Shown: in pieces, positions 55,870 through 64,000 of the stretch
Layout of the letters: each line of letters starts with the position of its first letter
Position numbering within the stretch: position 1 is the first letter of the stretch
From: Bradyrhizobium sp. Y36
GTDB lineage: Bacteria; Pseudomonadota; Alphaproteobacteria; Rhizobiales; Xanthobacteraceae
Length of the DNA: 64,000 nt
Assembly: GCF_002531575.1 (NCBI RefSeq)
Contig: NZ_NWTI01000001.1
Span: forward strand, 62,001-126,000
Reading direction: 5' to 3'
Made by a program: the position numbers and the translations under genes
Notes under the pieces: generated by a model
The model's database searches: none
The model's input: only the letters and a program-made list of their open reading frames with translations
What the model was told of the DNA's origin: nothing

Positions 55870-56549
55870 AGCTTGATCAGGCCCTGCTGCACCGCCTCGA
55901 ACACCGCCTCGCTGCGCGTATGTACCTCGAGCTTGCGATAGATGTTCTTGATGTGGCCGGGCACCGTCTGCTTGGACAGGCCGAGATGGCTCGCGATCTC
56001 GGCATAGCTGAAGCCTTTGGCGATGCCCCAGAGGATGTCGATCTCGCGCGGCGTCAGCTTGGCGGTGTTGAGCACCGGGCCGGGCGGCGGCTCCGCCGAA
56101 TTTGGCGCGGCGCCCTGGGTCCTGCGCACGATGAAGCGCGCGATCGAGGCCGAGATCGGCGAATGGCCGGCGACCAGATCGCGCACGGTGGTGGCGATGT
56201 CGGTCGGGAAGGCGTCCTTGAGCAGATAGCCGGTGGCGCCGACCGTGATCGCGGAGATCACGCTCTCCTCGTCGCCGAGGGCCGAGATCACCATGATCTC
56301 GGTGTCGGGAAAGCGCTGCCGCATCTCGCGGATCAGCTCGATGCCGTGGCCGTCGGGCAGCCGCAAATCGGTCAGCAGCACGCGCGGCGCGCCGGCGGCC
56401 AGCGCCGCCCGGGCTTCGCCGAGCGTGCCGGCGCTGCGCACCTCGTAGCCGGCCTTGACCAGCGCATCCTGAAGCCGCCAGCAGGTCGGCGCGTCGTCCT
56501 CGACGAGGAGGATGGTGATGATGTCACCCGTCTCGCCCTGTTCGGTCAT
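55866..56549 (-). CDS. LuxR/FixJ-family response regulator, partner of the 7TM kinase
   Basis: 227 aa. Receiver: ILLVEDDAPTCWRLQDAL, phospho-acceptor D61 in VLLTDLRLPDGHG, and GYLLKDAFP. HTH: LTPREIDILWGIAKGFSYAEIASHLGLSKQTVPGHIKNIYRKL. The second HTH helix has TVPGHI where TVKxHV-like is usual. ATG 56549 is preferred; ATG 56555 gives too short a ribosome-site spacing. Its TGA overlaps the kinase ATG, so kinase and regulator are translated as a coupled pair. Confidence 0.92.
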   Translation of the reverse strand: MTEQGETGDIITILLVEDDAPTCWRLQDALVKAGYEVRSAGTLGEARAALAAGAPRVLLTDLRLPDGHGIELIREMRQRFPDTEIMVISALGDEESVISAITVGATGYLLKDAFPTDIATTVRDLVAGHSPISASIARFIVRRTQGAAPNSAEPPPGPVLNTAKLTPREIDILWGIAKGFSYAEIASHLGLSKQTVPGHIKNIYRKLEVHTRSEAVFEAVQQGLIKL

Positions 56550-56715
56550 GATCATGGTCCCGCGCCCGCGTGTCCCCCGCGGCGCAAGGTCAAGTCTAGC
56601 TGCAGCGCGGATGCCACGACACCCATAATCATGGGGGCGAAAAAATCCAGCGCTCCGGATAGGCCGCGCGCCGGGCCGCATCGGCCCGGCGGTCCAGGCC
56701 GGCGGCGCGTAAGGA

Positions 56716-59520
56716 CTACAGTTTCGCTTCGGCCGGTTTCGGTGGTCTTGCGGCCTCGCCGGGCGGCGGAAGCCGCTGCACCCTGATCCGCGCGGTGCCG
56801 CTGTTGTTGTCGTAGAATTTCCTGAGCGATCCCTGGAACGGCGCCAGGAACGCGGGCGTGATGCCGGCGGGCAGGATGGTGGGAAACATCTGGACGGCGT
56901 CGTTGACATAAAAGAACAGCTCGCCGGAATCGGGCGCGACGAATTCGGCGACGACGCGGCCGGTCAGGTTCTGCCTGCTCCAGATCTCCCGGGCGGCGGG
57001 CAGGTCGTCCGGCGGAATCGGCAGGAAGTTGTCGAGCCCTTCCAGTCGCGCGCGGCGCGGATCGCTCTTGTCGAGCTCTTCCTCGACGCGCACCCAATAG
57101 CGATGGGCGGGATCTTTGGTCAGGTCGTCCTCCGCCGGAAGCGTCGGATGCCTCCGGCGCGGCAGGTCTTCCGCCGGCATGACGTTGACGGCCGTGAGCG
57201 GAATGTCGTTCATGCCTTTCGACCCGACCCGCACCACCGGCTGGAACCAGTCGGCACCCAACAGCCTTCGCATCGGCAGGAAGAGGATCCGGGCGAGATC
57301 AGTGGTGAAACCATTGACGCCGGTCATGATGGTGCGGTCGAACCAGGGCTCCTCGATATCGAGCCAGACGCGGTATTTGCGACCCTTCTCGACCGCAAGT
57401 CCGCTCCACCAGCAGAACTCGCTGGTCGCGAACACGGTGTCGGCCGGCAAGGGCTCGTCGAGCACGGGCCTGCCGCGTTCGACGCGCGGACCGCTTGCCG
57501 ACTTGATCTCCGGCGGCGCGCACACGCGGCCGAGCGCGACGCGGCCGGTGAAATAGCTGGTGGATGCAATCAGCAGGGCCGAGCTGAAGATGACGAACAG
57601 GAAGGCGAACGGCACCAGGCGCCTTGCGAACAGGGTACGCGCGGGTCCCGCATGGTGACGCATCCAGTTGGCGATGCTCAGCGCCAAGCTGGATGTCGCG
57701 ACGTGTTTTCGACTGGCCTTGCGGCGCGGCGTGTTCCAGGCGAGCCGCGCGCGCTCCTGGATATTGTCGCGCAGCGCCGAGTTCTTGTTCCACACCCACA
57801 GTGTGATCAGCAGCACGGCCGAGGTCAGCACCGGGTAATAGGTCGCGATGTCGAGCCAGGGCTTCGCGTAGGAGGGCAGCAGGTCGCGCAGGATGTTGGT
57901 GAAGGGCGCCACGACGGCGCCAAGCAGCCAGTCGGTGTCGGTGACGAGCTTCAGGAAGCCGGTGCCTTCCAGGCCTCCGTCCTCGGACGAGCCGACGATA
58001 CCGCGCGCGATCCAGGGGAAGACGGCGATGAAGCCGACCATGAACAGCAGCGAGAAATAGGCGACGCGCCGCCACCACACGGTGTCGCGCGTCAGGCTCG
58101 ACATATCAGGGTCGGGCGTGCTCATCACGGTGAAGGCTTTCGCCTCCTCTTCGCGTCGCGGGCCGGTCGCTTGGGCCAGATAGGCCTCTCTCAGCACCTC
58201 GCGCGCGCGCTGCTCCTCCAGCTCCCGGTTGTCTCCGTCCGGACGCAGCGGCAAGGTCGTCTCATCCGGCAGCCGCACCCGGCAGTTCGCCGGAAGCATG
58301 ATCGGCGCGTAATCGTCGCAGCCGAACAGCATGCGCTCGATGACGGCGAAGTGCACCACCGGCGGTCCGCCATTGACGACGTCGCCGAGGATCGGCCGTG
58401 GCCCGTAGCGGTACAGCACCGCTGCGCCGCTGCGCGAATCGTGCCGCGGTCCGAGCGCCGATTGATAGTCCCTGAAATGCTCGATCTCGCCGTCCTGGAA
58501 GCGCAGCCGGCCGCCGAGCTGCTCGACCATCCAGACCAGCGGCACGAAGGACAGCGTGGATTCCGGATAGCCGCCGCCGATGTCGGAATGGACGCCGGCG
58601 AACCACACTTCCTTGACGATCTGTCCCTGCGCCAGATGGCTCTGGTCGATCCTCAGCGGATGGAACGTGGTGCGTTCGTCGTCGAGCGCGAGCGCGTGGC
58701 AGGCGTGCCTGACCTTGTGCGACAGCCGATGATTGCGGAACGAGATCGGCCAGATCGCCCAGTCGATGGCGAGGCGAAGCTCCTCCACGGGAACGCCGAA
58801 CGCCTCGACGGTGTCGAACAGGCCGAGAAACGCGATCTCGACCTCGGTGCGCCCGTTCATCTTGCTCCGCACTTCGGCGTAGCTGCGGTGTCCGAAGAGC
58901 CAGTGATAGATGAAGAGCAAGGCGTCGCGGATCCAGCGCGTGACCCAGATCGTCGGCAGGCTCCTGGTCCAGGGCACGGTCTCCCGCCGGTATGCGCGCC
59001 AGGCGGCTTTGACGTTGCGCGCCATCTCCGCATGCGACACCGGCGTGTCGTCGATCTCCGCCGGCACCAGGCCCTGGCTCGAGATCAGCGCAGCCAGTGT
59101 GCGCGCGGTGAAAGCGCCGCGGCTGAAGCCGAAGATGTAGATCTCGTCACCGGGTCGCCAGTTCCAGCACAGGAAGCGATAGAGCTTGCGGACGTTGGAG
59201 GGCACACCGATGCCGGTAGCGCCGTCGATCGCGGCGAGCGGTGCCCAGCCGGCGGTGCCGACACCCTTGATATAATGCGCGATCTGATCGGGCTGGGTGT
59301 GGTCCAGGGCTTCGTAAAGACGCCAGACGCTGGATTCCTGGTTGGTGAACGCATTGCCGGTGCCGTCGGCGAACAGCACCAGCTTGCGTTTCGGCGGTGC
59401 GGCGCTCGCGCCTCCACCGTCATTCCTGTTGCTGGACGTGCGTTCTGGCTGAAGAGAATCGACCTTGGTGGAATCGGCCTCGGCGGAATCGGGGTTTCGC
59501 CCGACATCACGATACGTCAT
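56716..59520 (-). CDS. DUF2235-family alpha/beta hydrolase with transmembrane segments
   Basis: 934 aa. After a Ser/Asp-rich N-terminal tail, LVLFADGTGNAF begins the DUF2235 domain; the nucleophile elbow is GFSRG at 131-135 (S133), with a possible acid in FLGLFDTVEAFGVP and FAGVHSDIGGGYPES. DUF2235 includes T6SS Tle1-like phospholipase effectors, but here three or more hydrophobic segments follow (VAYFSLLFMVGFIAVFPW, VLTSAVLLITLWVW, PFAFLFVIFSSALLIAS) and no VgrG or immunity gene is near. A membrane-bound lipase or esterase is likely; substrate unknown. Next to the kinase/regulator pair on the same strand. Confidence 0.85.
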   Translation of the reverse strand: MTYRDVGRNPDSAEADSTKVDSLQPERTSSNRNDGGGASAAPPKRKLVLFADGTGNAFTNQESSVWRLYEALDHTQPDQIAHYIKGVGTAGWAPLAAIDGATGIGVPSNVRKLYRFLCWNWRPGDEIYIFGFSRGAFTARTLAALISSQGLVPAEIDDTPVSHAEMARNVKAAWRAYRRETVPWTRSLPTIWVTRWIRDALLFIYHWLFGHRSYAEVRSKMNGRTEVEIAFLGLFDTVEAFGVPVEELRLAIDWAIWPISFRNHRLSHKVRHACHALALDDERTTFHPLRIDQSHLAQGQIVKEVWFAGVHSDIGGGYPESTLSFVPLVWMVEQLGGRLRFQDGEIEHFRDYQSALGPRHDSRSGAAVLYRYGPRPILGDVVNGGPPVVHFAVIERMLFGCDDYAPIMLPANCRVRLPDETTLPLRPDGDNRELEEQRAREVLREAYLAQATGPRREEEAKAFTVMSTPDPDMSSLTRDTVWWRRVAYFSLLFMVGFIAVFPWIARGIVGSSEDGGLEGTGFLKLVTDTDWLLGAVVAPFTNILRDLLPSYAKPWLDIATYYPVLTSAVLLITLWVWNKNSALRDNIQERARLAWNTPRRKASRKHVATSSLALSIANWMRHHAGPARTLFARRLVPFAFLFVIFSSALLIASTSYFTGRVALGRVCAPPEIKSASGPRVERGRPVLDEPLPADTVFATSEFCWWSGLAVEKGRKYRVWLDIEEPWFDRTIMTGVNGFTTDLARILFLPMRRLLGADWFQPVVRVGSKGMNDIPLTAVNVMPAEDLPRRRHPTLPAEDDLTKDPAHRYWVRVEEELDKSDPRRARLEGLDNFLPIPPDDLPAAREIWSRQNLTGRVVAEFVAPDSGELFFYVNDAVQMFPTILPAGITPAFLAPFQGSLRKFYDNNSGTARIRVQRLPPPGEAARPPKPAEAKL

Positions 59521-59877
59521 GGGGCCTCTCCGGCAATGCAACCGGAAAGTGTCAGACCTGAACCGGGCTGCACTCCCCGGAATCCATCAATCGGTGCGTC
59601 ATGAAATGCAGGTGTACTTTGCCCATAGTCCCGCTGCGGTAGCAAGCGGGAACGCAGCGGATCACCGCGGATTGATGACCGCGGAACCACGCGGCTTCGT
59701 CGTTCGGCGTCATGATGAGGCCATGGGCGATCGGTGCGCTTTGCAACCAGCGCGCGCACTCAGTCTTCACCCTGAGGGCCCGCCAACGGCGGACGTCGCG
59801 CAGCATGGCCGCAAACGAAGACGGCTCCCATCTGCGATTGCCCGACCGTTGGCGAGAAGAGACCGGCTGGTCAGCCT
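59521..59877. other. Intergenic region with repeat remnant, no gene recognised
   Basis: 357 bases. Frames on both strands have no signal peptides or domains. The segment 59771-59792 repeats, in opposite orientation, a palindrome arm from 52861-52883. The stretch 59590-59660 is where a promoter for the DUF2235 gene would be expected, but none is convincing. Confidence 0.5.
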
Positions 59878-60126
59878 TTACCTGCCGTTGCCGCGGCAGC
59901 GGCCGCCGGGGCCGATATGGTAGCCGCGCGGGCAGGCGTGCGCCGCGGGGTTGGCGTAGTTCCGCAAGCATCCGCCATAGGGGCCGCGATGCCAGCCCGT
60001 GCCGCAGCCGCCGGCGATCGCGATGACGTCGCCAGTCGCGCCCGCGAGCGGGTCAAGCGGCATGGCTTCGGCAATGCCGGTGAGCGCGCAAAGCGCGAGT
60101 GCGGCGGCAAACATGGTTCGCATCAT
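59878..60126 (-). CDS. Small exported Gly/Cys-rich protein (GCGxGWHRGPYGGC type)
   Basis: 82 aa. Signal peptide MMRTMFAAALALCALTGIAEA. The mature end reads GGCGTGWHRGPYGGCLRNYA and CPRGYHIGPGGRCRGNGR, a Cys/Gly/His pattern typical of small secreted rhizobial proteins, from memory multi-copy in Bradyrhizobium. Two disulfides or a metal site are possible. GGGAGG lies upstream on the minus strand. Same strand as the 80-aa gene upstream, 26 bases apart, hence likely co-transcribed. Confidence 0.78.
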   Translation of the reverse strand: MMRTMFAAALALCALTGIAEAMPLDPLAGATGDVIAIAGGCGTGWHRGPYGGCLRNYANPAAHACPRGYHIGPGGRCRGNGR

Positions 60127-60152
60127 GACTTGTCCTCCCGAATGACGTTGCG

Positions 60153-60395
60153 TCAGTGGCTGGCGGCGAAGGCGATGCCCGCGCGCACCTCGGAGATCGC
60201 CTGGTCGATCAGCCCCATCGCCTTCTCGCGATGGCCTCCCTTGTTCGGCTCGGCCTTGCCGAGCTCGGCGCGGGCCGATTGCAGGATCGCGATGGCTTCG
60301 CTCATGTGCGGCTGCGCGCCCAGCGCGTAACCGATGCAGAGACTGGTCGCGATGACGCCACCGAGCGCGAGGCTGCGGGGTAGAGAGGTTCGCAT
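60153..60395 (-). CDS. Small exported helical protein, unknown function
   Basis: 80 aa. N-terminal signal or anchor (PRSLALGGVIATSLCIGYALGAQP), then a helical region HMSEAIAILQSARAELGKAEPNKGGHREKAMGLIDQAISEVRAG. The two-helix pattern with conserved GGHREKAMGLIDQA is one I recall in Bradyrhizobium hypotheticals. GGAGGAGACG precedes the start. First gene of the two-gene unit with the GCG-type protein. Confidence 0.75.
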   Translation of the reverse strand: MRTSLPRSLALGGVIATSLCIGYALGAQPHMSEAIAILQSARAELGKAEPNKGGHREKAMGLIDQAISEVRAGIAFAASH

Positions 60396-60694
60396 GTCGT
60401 CGTCTCCTCCAGCGGGCGTCAGGCAGGGGCCGCCCGGTTTGCCCGGGCGCAGTCCTCTTGTGTGGCGGGATGCTGCACCCGCCGCCTGAATAGGGCCCGC
60501 TCGTGCGGACCGTCTTGGACTGACCGGCGCCGGCGGTGGCGCGGCTTGGACTGACCGGCGCAGCTTGATTCACGTTGGCGTGCTGATAGCCTGTGCCCGG
60601 CCGGCCTTCACCAGACGTTCATTCTCGTCCCTGCAGGCTTCGGCGGGCTTCGTGCACGACCTTTTCCAAAAAGTCTTTCCTGGAAGCTCTTTCG

Positions 60695-61654
60695 ATGTCC
60701 GTCATCAGGAAGTCGCTCTCGACCGACATGCTGCCGCGGGATCTGTCCGACCGGCAGCGCTTCATCCGCTTCGCCGAATTGTTCGAGCATTTCTCCAACA
60801 CCGGTGAGCTCGATCCGGCATCCGACGTGCCGTTCCGTGCCACCATGAACTCGATTCACATCGGCACCACCATGCTCGGCCGCTGCAACGGCAGCTTCGT
60901 CACGGTCCGGCGCGAGAAGCGCCAGGTGATCGAGACTGGCGACGACCGCTTTTGCCTCGCACGCAACACCGGGGATCGCTCTTCGGAGGTGAGCCATCGC
61001 GGTCGCGAATTCACCATGCGGCCTGGATCGATGGTGCTGCTCAAGCTGGACGAGCCGTTCTTCGCCGCCGACGGCGCCAGCCACAAACGCTTCACCAATG
61101 TGCATCTGCCGGTCGACACGCTGCGGGCGATGGTGCCCGGTGTCGACGATCTCGTCGGCTGCGAGCTCGAGCCCGGCGGCGCGCTGTCGCTGGCGATGGA
61201 CTACAGCGACCTCCTGCTGCGCCACCCGACCGCTGCGGATGAGGCCGGCATGGCGATCGCCGCGCATTTGCTCGATCTCGCCGCGATCGGTCTCGGCGCC
61301 CGCAGCGAAATGGCCACGGCCGCGCGACGCCGGGGCCTGCGCGCGGTGCGGCTCACGGCCGTGCTGTCGATCCTTCAGGCGCGCTTTCATGAGCCGGATT
61401 TCTCGGCGCAAAGGCTCGCCGCCGCGGCCGGCCTCTCCGAGCGTTACGTCAATGAATTGCTGTTCGAAGCCGGCGCCAGCTTCACCACGCGCCTGACCGA
61501 GCTGCGCCTGCGCAAGGCCGCCGACCTTCTTGCCGATCGCGAAGCCCGCATCAGCGACATCGCCTTCGCCTGCGGCTTCAACGATCTCTCTTATTTCAAC
61601 CGCTGCTTTCGCCGCCGGTTCGGCCTGACGCCGACCGCGGCGAGAGGGAAGTGA
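60695..61654 (+). CDS. AraC family transcriptional regulator
   Basis: 319 aa. C-terminal double HTH: DFSAQRLAAAAGLSERYVNELLFEAG and ADLLADREARISDIAFACGFNDLSYFNRCFRRRFGLTPTAAR, the AraC/XylS signature. The N-terminal domain resembles the AraC-binding-like (AraC_binding_2) domain (GRCNGSFVTVRREKRQVIETGDDRFCL). ATG 60695 has GGAAGC upstream; the frame is open to 60593. Regulated genes unknown; no clear divergent partner within 300 bases (60396-60694 has no gene). Confidence 0.9.
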   Translation: MSVIRKSLSTDMLPRDLSDRQRFIRFAELFEHFSNTGELDPASDVPFRATMNSIHIGTTMLGRCNGSFVTVRREKRQVIETGDDRFCLARNTGDRSSEVSHRGREFTMRPGSMVLLKLDEPFFAADGASHKRFTNVHLPVDTLRAMVPGVDDLVGCELEPGGALSLAMDYSDLLLRHPTAADEAGMAIAAHLLDLAAIGLGARSEMATAARRRGLRAVRLTAVLSILQARFHEPDFSAQRLAAAAGLSERYVNELLFEAGASFTTRLTELRLRKAADLLADREARISDIAFACGFNDLSYFNRCFRRRFGLTPTAARGK

Positions 61655-61679
61655 AGGGCGGCGTAGGTGGGTGAGCGGC

Positions 61680-61763
61680 GTAGGGTGGGTTAGGCGAAGC
61701 CGTAACCCACCACTGTCCCAACCATTGACCCAGGTGGGTTACGCTCGCGATCACGCAGCCTAC
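61680..61763. repeat. GTAGGGTGGGTTA-type inverted repeat
   Basis: GTAGGGTGGGTTAGGCGAAGCCGTAACCCACC at the left faces GGTGGGTTACGC...GCGTAGGC-like sequence at the right. Diverged member of the family seen at 17617 and 63514. Its right end supplies the stop codon of the following minus-strand gene. Confidence 0.7.
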
Positions 61764-61987
61764 GAGAGATCCACCCGCGGCGGCGGATAGCGCCGGGCGA
61801 GCATCGAGAGCGACAGAGGCCGTTCGTCCACCGGCAGCTCCAGATAGGCCAGCACCAGCGGCCGCTTCCAGTCACCGATGCCGAAATCCATCGCCGTCCA
61901 TTTCTGCGGCTCGGGGCCTTCAAGGCCCCGGACCCAGACGAAGAAGCGGGGAAGGTCGTCGGCGTCCGTCGTGCGTGTCCTGGCCAT
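61760..61987 (-). CDS. Small conserved protein (75 aa)
   Basis: 75 aa from ATG 61987: MARTRTTDADDLPRFFVWVR, then PQKWTAMDFGIGDWKRPLVL and LPVDERPLSLSMLARRYPPP. Highly charged and Trp/Pro containing, no signal peptide. No known function; possibly a small cytoplasmic binding protein. The 3' end touches a repeat. Confidence 0.62.
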   Translation of the reverse strand: MARTRTTDADDLPRFFVWVRGLEGPEPQKWTAMDFGIGDWKRPLVLAYLELPVDERPLSLSMLARRYPPPRVDLS

Positions 61988-62079
61988 CAAACTGTCCGCT
62001 GCGTCGGGTCGGTTGCGAGAGGATATAGGGATTGGCGCGGCGAAGTCGAATTCCCCGAGGATACGCGCGATTCCTCCTC

Positions 62080-62165
62080 GTCATCGCGAGGAGCCCTTGC
62101 GACGAAGCGATCCAGACTGTTTCCGCGGATGCAGTCCTGGATTGCTTCGCCGCGCTCACCATGAC
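62080..62165. repeat. GTCATCGCGAGGAGC-type palindromic repeat
   Basis: Ends GTCATCGCGAG and CTCACCATGAC face each other, with AGCGATCCAGACT / AGTCCTGGATTGCTT-like inner arms. Diverged copy of 27875-27986. Confidence 0.75.
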
Positions 62166-62199
62166 GCATCCAGATATATGTGCCCGCTCGTCGCGGCGA

Positions 62200-62502
62200 T
62201 CACCGCCACAACTCGCAGGTCGCCACGCGGTTGATGTCGGCGAGGCGGCGTGCGGCATCGCCGTGCAGATCGAGGCTTTCGACCAGCGTCAGCAGGCGAC
62301 GATAGGCGCCCTCGGCGATCTCGACCGGCAGCGGGGCCTCGTCAAAGGCCTCGACATAGCTGCCGACGATGCCGCTGAGCAGGCGGCACAGGCCGCGCTG
62401 GGCGGGATCGTCCCGGCCGAGCGTCTCGAGCTTGTGCTGAAAGGTCTGGAAGGTCCGCAAACCGTGGTGCTGTTGCGAAAGCCACGCGTGCAGGTCGTTC
62501 AT
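62200..62502 (-). CDS. Conserved protein of unknown function (100 aa)
   Basis: 100 aa, mainly helical: MNDLHAWLSQQHHGLRTFQTFQHKLE, RGLCRLLSGIVGSYVEAFDEAP, then AYRRLLTLVESLDLHGDAARRLADINR. No signal sequence or membrane helix. I do not recognise a named family. GGAGCAG precedes the start on the minus strand. Confidence 0.66.
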   Translation of the reverse strand: MNDLHAWLSQQHHGLRTFQTFQHKLETLGRDDPAQRGLCRLLSGIVGSYVEAFDEAPLPVEIAEGAYRRLLTLVESLDLHGDAARRLADINRVATCELWR

Positions 62503-62720
62503 ATCTGCTCCTTCGAATAACGGAAGAAGCTACCGGTTTATACAGGCGGGATGCGGGGATGGCTAGCGGTGGGGGAGAGCAGTTTTGCGGGGGCAGTCCG
62601 TCTTCGCCAAGAGGCTACGCCGGACACGCTTCACCCTTCGGGCTCCGCGTGGCTCCACCGAACACGCTTCGTCTTTCGGCCCAGCGCGGCCACGCCACGC
62701 GAAGCCCGAAGGGCGAAGCG

Positions 62721-62805
62721 TGGTGCCCCTGGCCGGAATCGAACCAGCACTCCTTGCGGAACTCGATTTTGAGTCGAGCGCGTCTACCAGTTCCGCCACA
62801 GGGGC
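62721..62805 (-). tRNA. tRNA-Leu (anticodon CAA)
   Basis: 85 bases with encoded CCA. Acceptor GCCCCTG pairs with CAGGGGC; anticodon stem CTCGA/TCGAG with loop CTCAAAA, anticodon CAA at 62769-62771. The T arm contains GGTTCGATTCC, and a long variable arm is typical of leucine tRNA. An inverted repeat (62628-62720) follows its 3' end. Confidence 0.97.
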
Positions 62806-62963
62806 CCTCGGTCGGCCCTCGATGAGGAGCGTCGCGAAGCCGGCGGACTATAGCCATGGACAAAGCGGGGTCAACCCGCGCCAAAGTGATCCCGGCCGTT
62901 CTCGACAGCCGCATGGACCGGAGCTACAGCCTTGAGGGCGCTATCCATCGGAAAGAGGCTGCC

Positions 62964-63503
62964 GTGACGACCCAGAGTGCCGCCATACCTGCGTTCAAGC
63001 CGGCTGCCAGCGGCGCTGCGCTGACGGCCTCGCTGCTCGTCACGCTGATTGCGGCGGCGACCATCGCGGGCGCCTGGTTCTTCCAGCTCGTGCTGGAGAT
63101 CCTGCCCTGTCCGCTCTGCCTGGAGCAGCGCTACGCCTATTACCTCGCGATCCCGCTCGGGGCCCTGACGGCGCTTGCGGCGAGAAGCGGCGCGCCGCGG
63201 CCGCTGCTGCTGGCGGGACTCGCCATCCTCGCGCTGGCGGCGCTCGCCAATGCCGGTCTCGGCACCTACCACTCCGGCGTCGAATGGGGATTCTGGAAGG
63301 GACCGACCGATTGCACCGGTCCCGTCGTCAATCTCGGCAATGCCGGCGATCTCTTCTCGCGGCTCGACACCGTGAAGGTGGTGCGCTGCGACGAGGTGCA
63401 GTGGCGCTTTCTCGGTCTCTCGCTCGCCGGCTACAACGTGCTGATCTCGCTGCTGATGGCCGCGATCGCCGCGTGGGGATTTGCGAAGACGGCGAGAGCC
63501 TAG
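62964..63503 (+). CDS. dsbB: Disulfide bond formation protein DsbB family
   Basis: 179 aa, four membrane helices. The first redox pair is CPLC in LEILPCPLCLEQRYAYYLA; the second is C...C in GPTDCTGPVVNLGNAG and VKVVRCDEVQW, the periplasmic loop pair. DsbB re-oxidises DsbA with quinone. GTG 62964 follows GGAAAGAGG; ATG 62856 would put a non-membrane leader over the intergenic stretch after tRNA-Leu. The cysteine spacing suits the DsbB rather than DsbI branch, but the latter is not excluded. Confidence 0.88.
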   Translation: MTTQSAAIPAFKPAASGAALTASLLVTLIAAATIAGAWFFQLVLEILPCPLCLEQRYAYYLAIPLGALTALAARSGAPRPLLLAGLAILALAALANAGLGTYHSGVEWGFWKGPTDCTGPVVNLGNAGDLFSRLDTVKVVRCDEVQWRFLGLSLAGYNVLISLLMAAIAAWGFAKTARA

Positions 63504-63513
63504 GCGGGCTGCC

Positions 63514-63610
63514 GTAGGGTGGGCAAAGCGCAAGCGTGCCCACGGTCTCCTGAATGATACTCCCGCAAGCAGAACGTGGGCACGGCGCTATGCGCCTTTG
63601 CCCACCCTAC
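63514..63610. repeat. Inverted repeat ending in GTAGGGTGGGCAAAG
   Basis: Perfect 15-base inverted ends (63514-63528 and 63596-63610). Same family and near-identical arms as 17617-17707. It sits between convergent dsbB and the AbrB-like gene. Confidence 0.88.
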
Positions 63611-63642
63611 CACAGCGGCGTTCGCGACGAGAGCGCGCCTTC

Positions 63643-64000
63643 TTAATCGTCGACGTCGTCCTGCGTGCGTCCGAACAGATGCACGATCCCCGGCGTTGCG
63701 ATCGTCACGAACACGAAGCGCGACAGGTGATGAGCGCCGACGAAGATCGGGTCGATGTGCAAGGTCAGCGCCAGCGCCAGCATGGCGTCCATCGCGCCCG
63801 GCGCGAAGGCAACCACGACATCGGAGAACTTGACCTGCGTGGTCAGCGCGACGATGCCGACGAAAACGGCGGAGACGGCAATCGCGACCGTGAACGAGCC
63901 CAGCGCCGCGTTGATGTGGCCGGCGAGCGTCTTGATCCGCATCCGCGCGAAGCGGCTGCCGATCAGCGCGCCGATCCCGACCAGCGCGACGCCGCGCACC
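63643..64000 (-). CDS. AbrB family membrane protein, C-terminal part (truncated by window end)
   Basis: About 118 visible residues running off the right edge. Hydrophobic helices (TVAIAVSAVFVGIVALTTQ) and the family end motif GAMDAMLALALTLHIDPIFVGAHHLSRFVFVTIATPGIVHLF match the AbrB family, named for an ammonia-monooxygenase-linked regulator but of unknown transport function. The upstream part lies beyond the window. Ends RTQDDVDD. Confidence 0.85.
   Translation of the reverse strand, partial: VRGVALVGIGALIGSRFARMRIKTLAGHINAALGSFTVAIAVSAVFVGIVALTTQVKFSDVVVAFAPGAMDAMLALALTLHIDPIFVGAHHLSRFVFVTIATPGIVHLFGRTQDDVDD

Noticed and set aside
56716..59520. DUF2235 protein as a type VI secretion effector
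   Set aside because: No VgrG, PAAR, Tap adaptor or immunity gene is nearby and the protein has several membrane helices; an envelope enzyme is more likely.
57103..59604. 833-codon plus-strand ORF antisense to the DUF2235 gene
   Set aside because: Same GC shadow effect; no family features.
62721..62805. tRNA-Leu 3' end as an integration site for a genomic island
   Set aside because: No integrase or direct repeat of the tRNA end is seen inside the window, and flanking genes are ordinary chromosomal genes.

Overview
The window reads as core chromosome of a soil alphaproteobacterium, most likely Bradyrhizobium or a close relative in the Nitrobacteraceae. This rests on high GC with strong third-position GC bias, the aa3 oxidase operon order coxB-coxA-ctaB-small protein-ctaG-ctaE-DUF983-SURF1, a separate F0 operon (atpI-B-E-b'-b), ALA synthase of the 409-residue alphaproteobacterial type, a Fur-family Irr paralogue, and many short palindromic intergenic repeats. 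There is no insertion sequence, prophage or CRISPR array.

Layout. 1-6111: end of coxB, then coxA, ctaB, a 58-aa membrane protein, ctaG, ctaE, DUF983 and SURF1, which build and assemble the aa3 cytochrome c oxidase. 6226-8662: NTF2-like protein and a divergent NarL-type kinase/regulator pair. 9108-13211: thrC-M16 peptidase, a GNAT and an exported protein. 13231-14048: palindromic repeats, including a tandem array in which the last codons, stop and terminator of atpF are copied three extra times. 14067-16703: F0 ATP synthase operon on the minus strand. 17064-20962: exported protein, YjbQ-type protein, MHS-family transporter and an orphan LuxR-type response regulator.

21059-26206: a large winged-helix/NTPase regulator divergent from a cassette encoding an Ohr/OsmC peroxidase, a Tat-exported alpha/beta hydrolase and a cytochrome P460, a possible stress or detoxification module. 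27067-27986: non-coding repeats. 28034-31543: SSF-type hybrid sensor kinase. 31908-35012: hemA with a perfect FixK/FNR box, aroQ and an MBL-fold hydrolase. 35207-40898: chemoreceptor, Omp25-like barrel, RidA/ArsR pair and several small proteins, two of them a translationally coupled pair of 57 and 69 aa. 41266-46341: peptide/nickel-type ABC importer with a fused double ATPase, facing a TetR regulator.

47446-52824: DUF3313 lipoprotein (its promoter carries an embedded palindrome), DUF2147 protein, an Irr-like regulator next to a second perfect FixK/FNR box, a CadC-like regulator divergent from a probable methanethiol S-methyltransferase, and a GFA-family protein. 53044-59520: small secreted proteins, a membrane kinase/response regulator pair and a 934-aa DUF2235 membrane hydrolase. 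59878-64000: small exported proteins, AraC regulator, tRNA-Leu(CAA), DsbB and the end of an AbrB-family membrane protein cut by the window edge.

Recurring theme: respiration, heme and iron/oxygen control (aa3 oxidase, F0, hemA, Irr-like, P460), with two FixK-type boxes tying hemA and the irr-like locus to low-oxygen signalling. Function calls come from motif recognition, not database searches.
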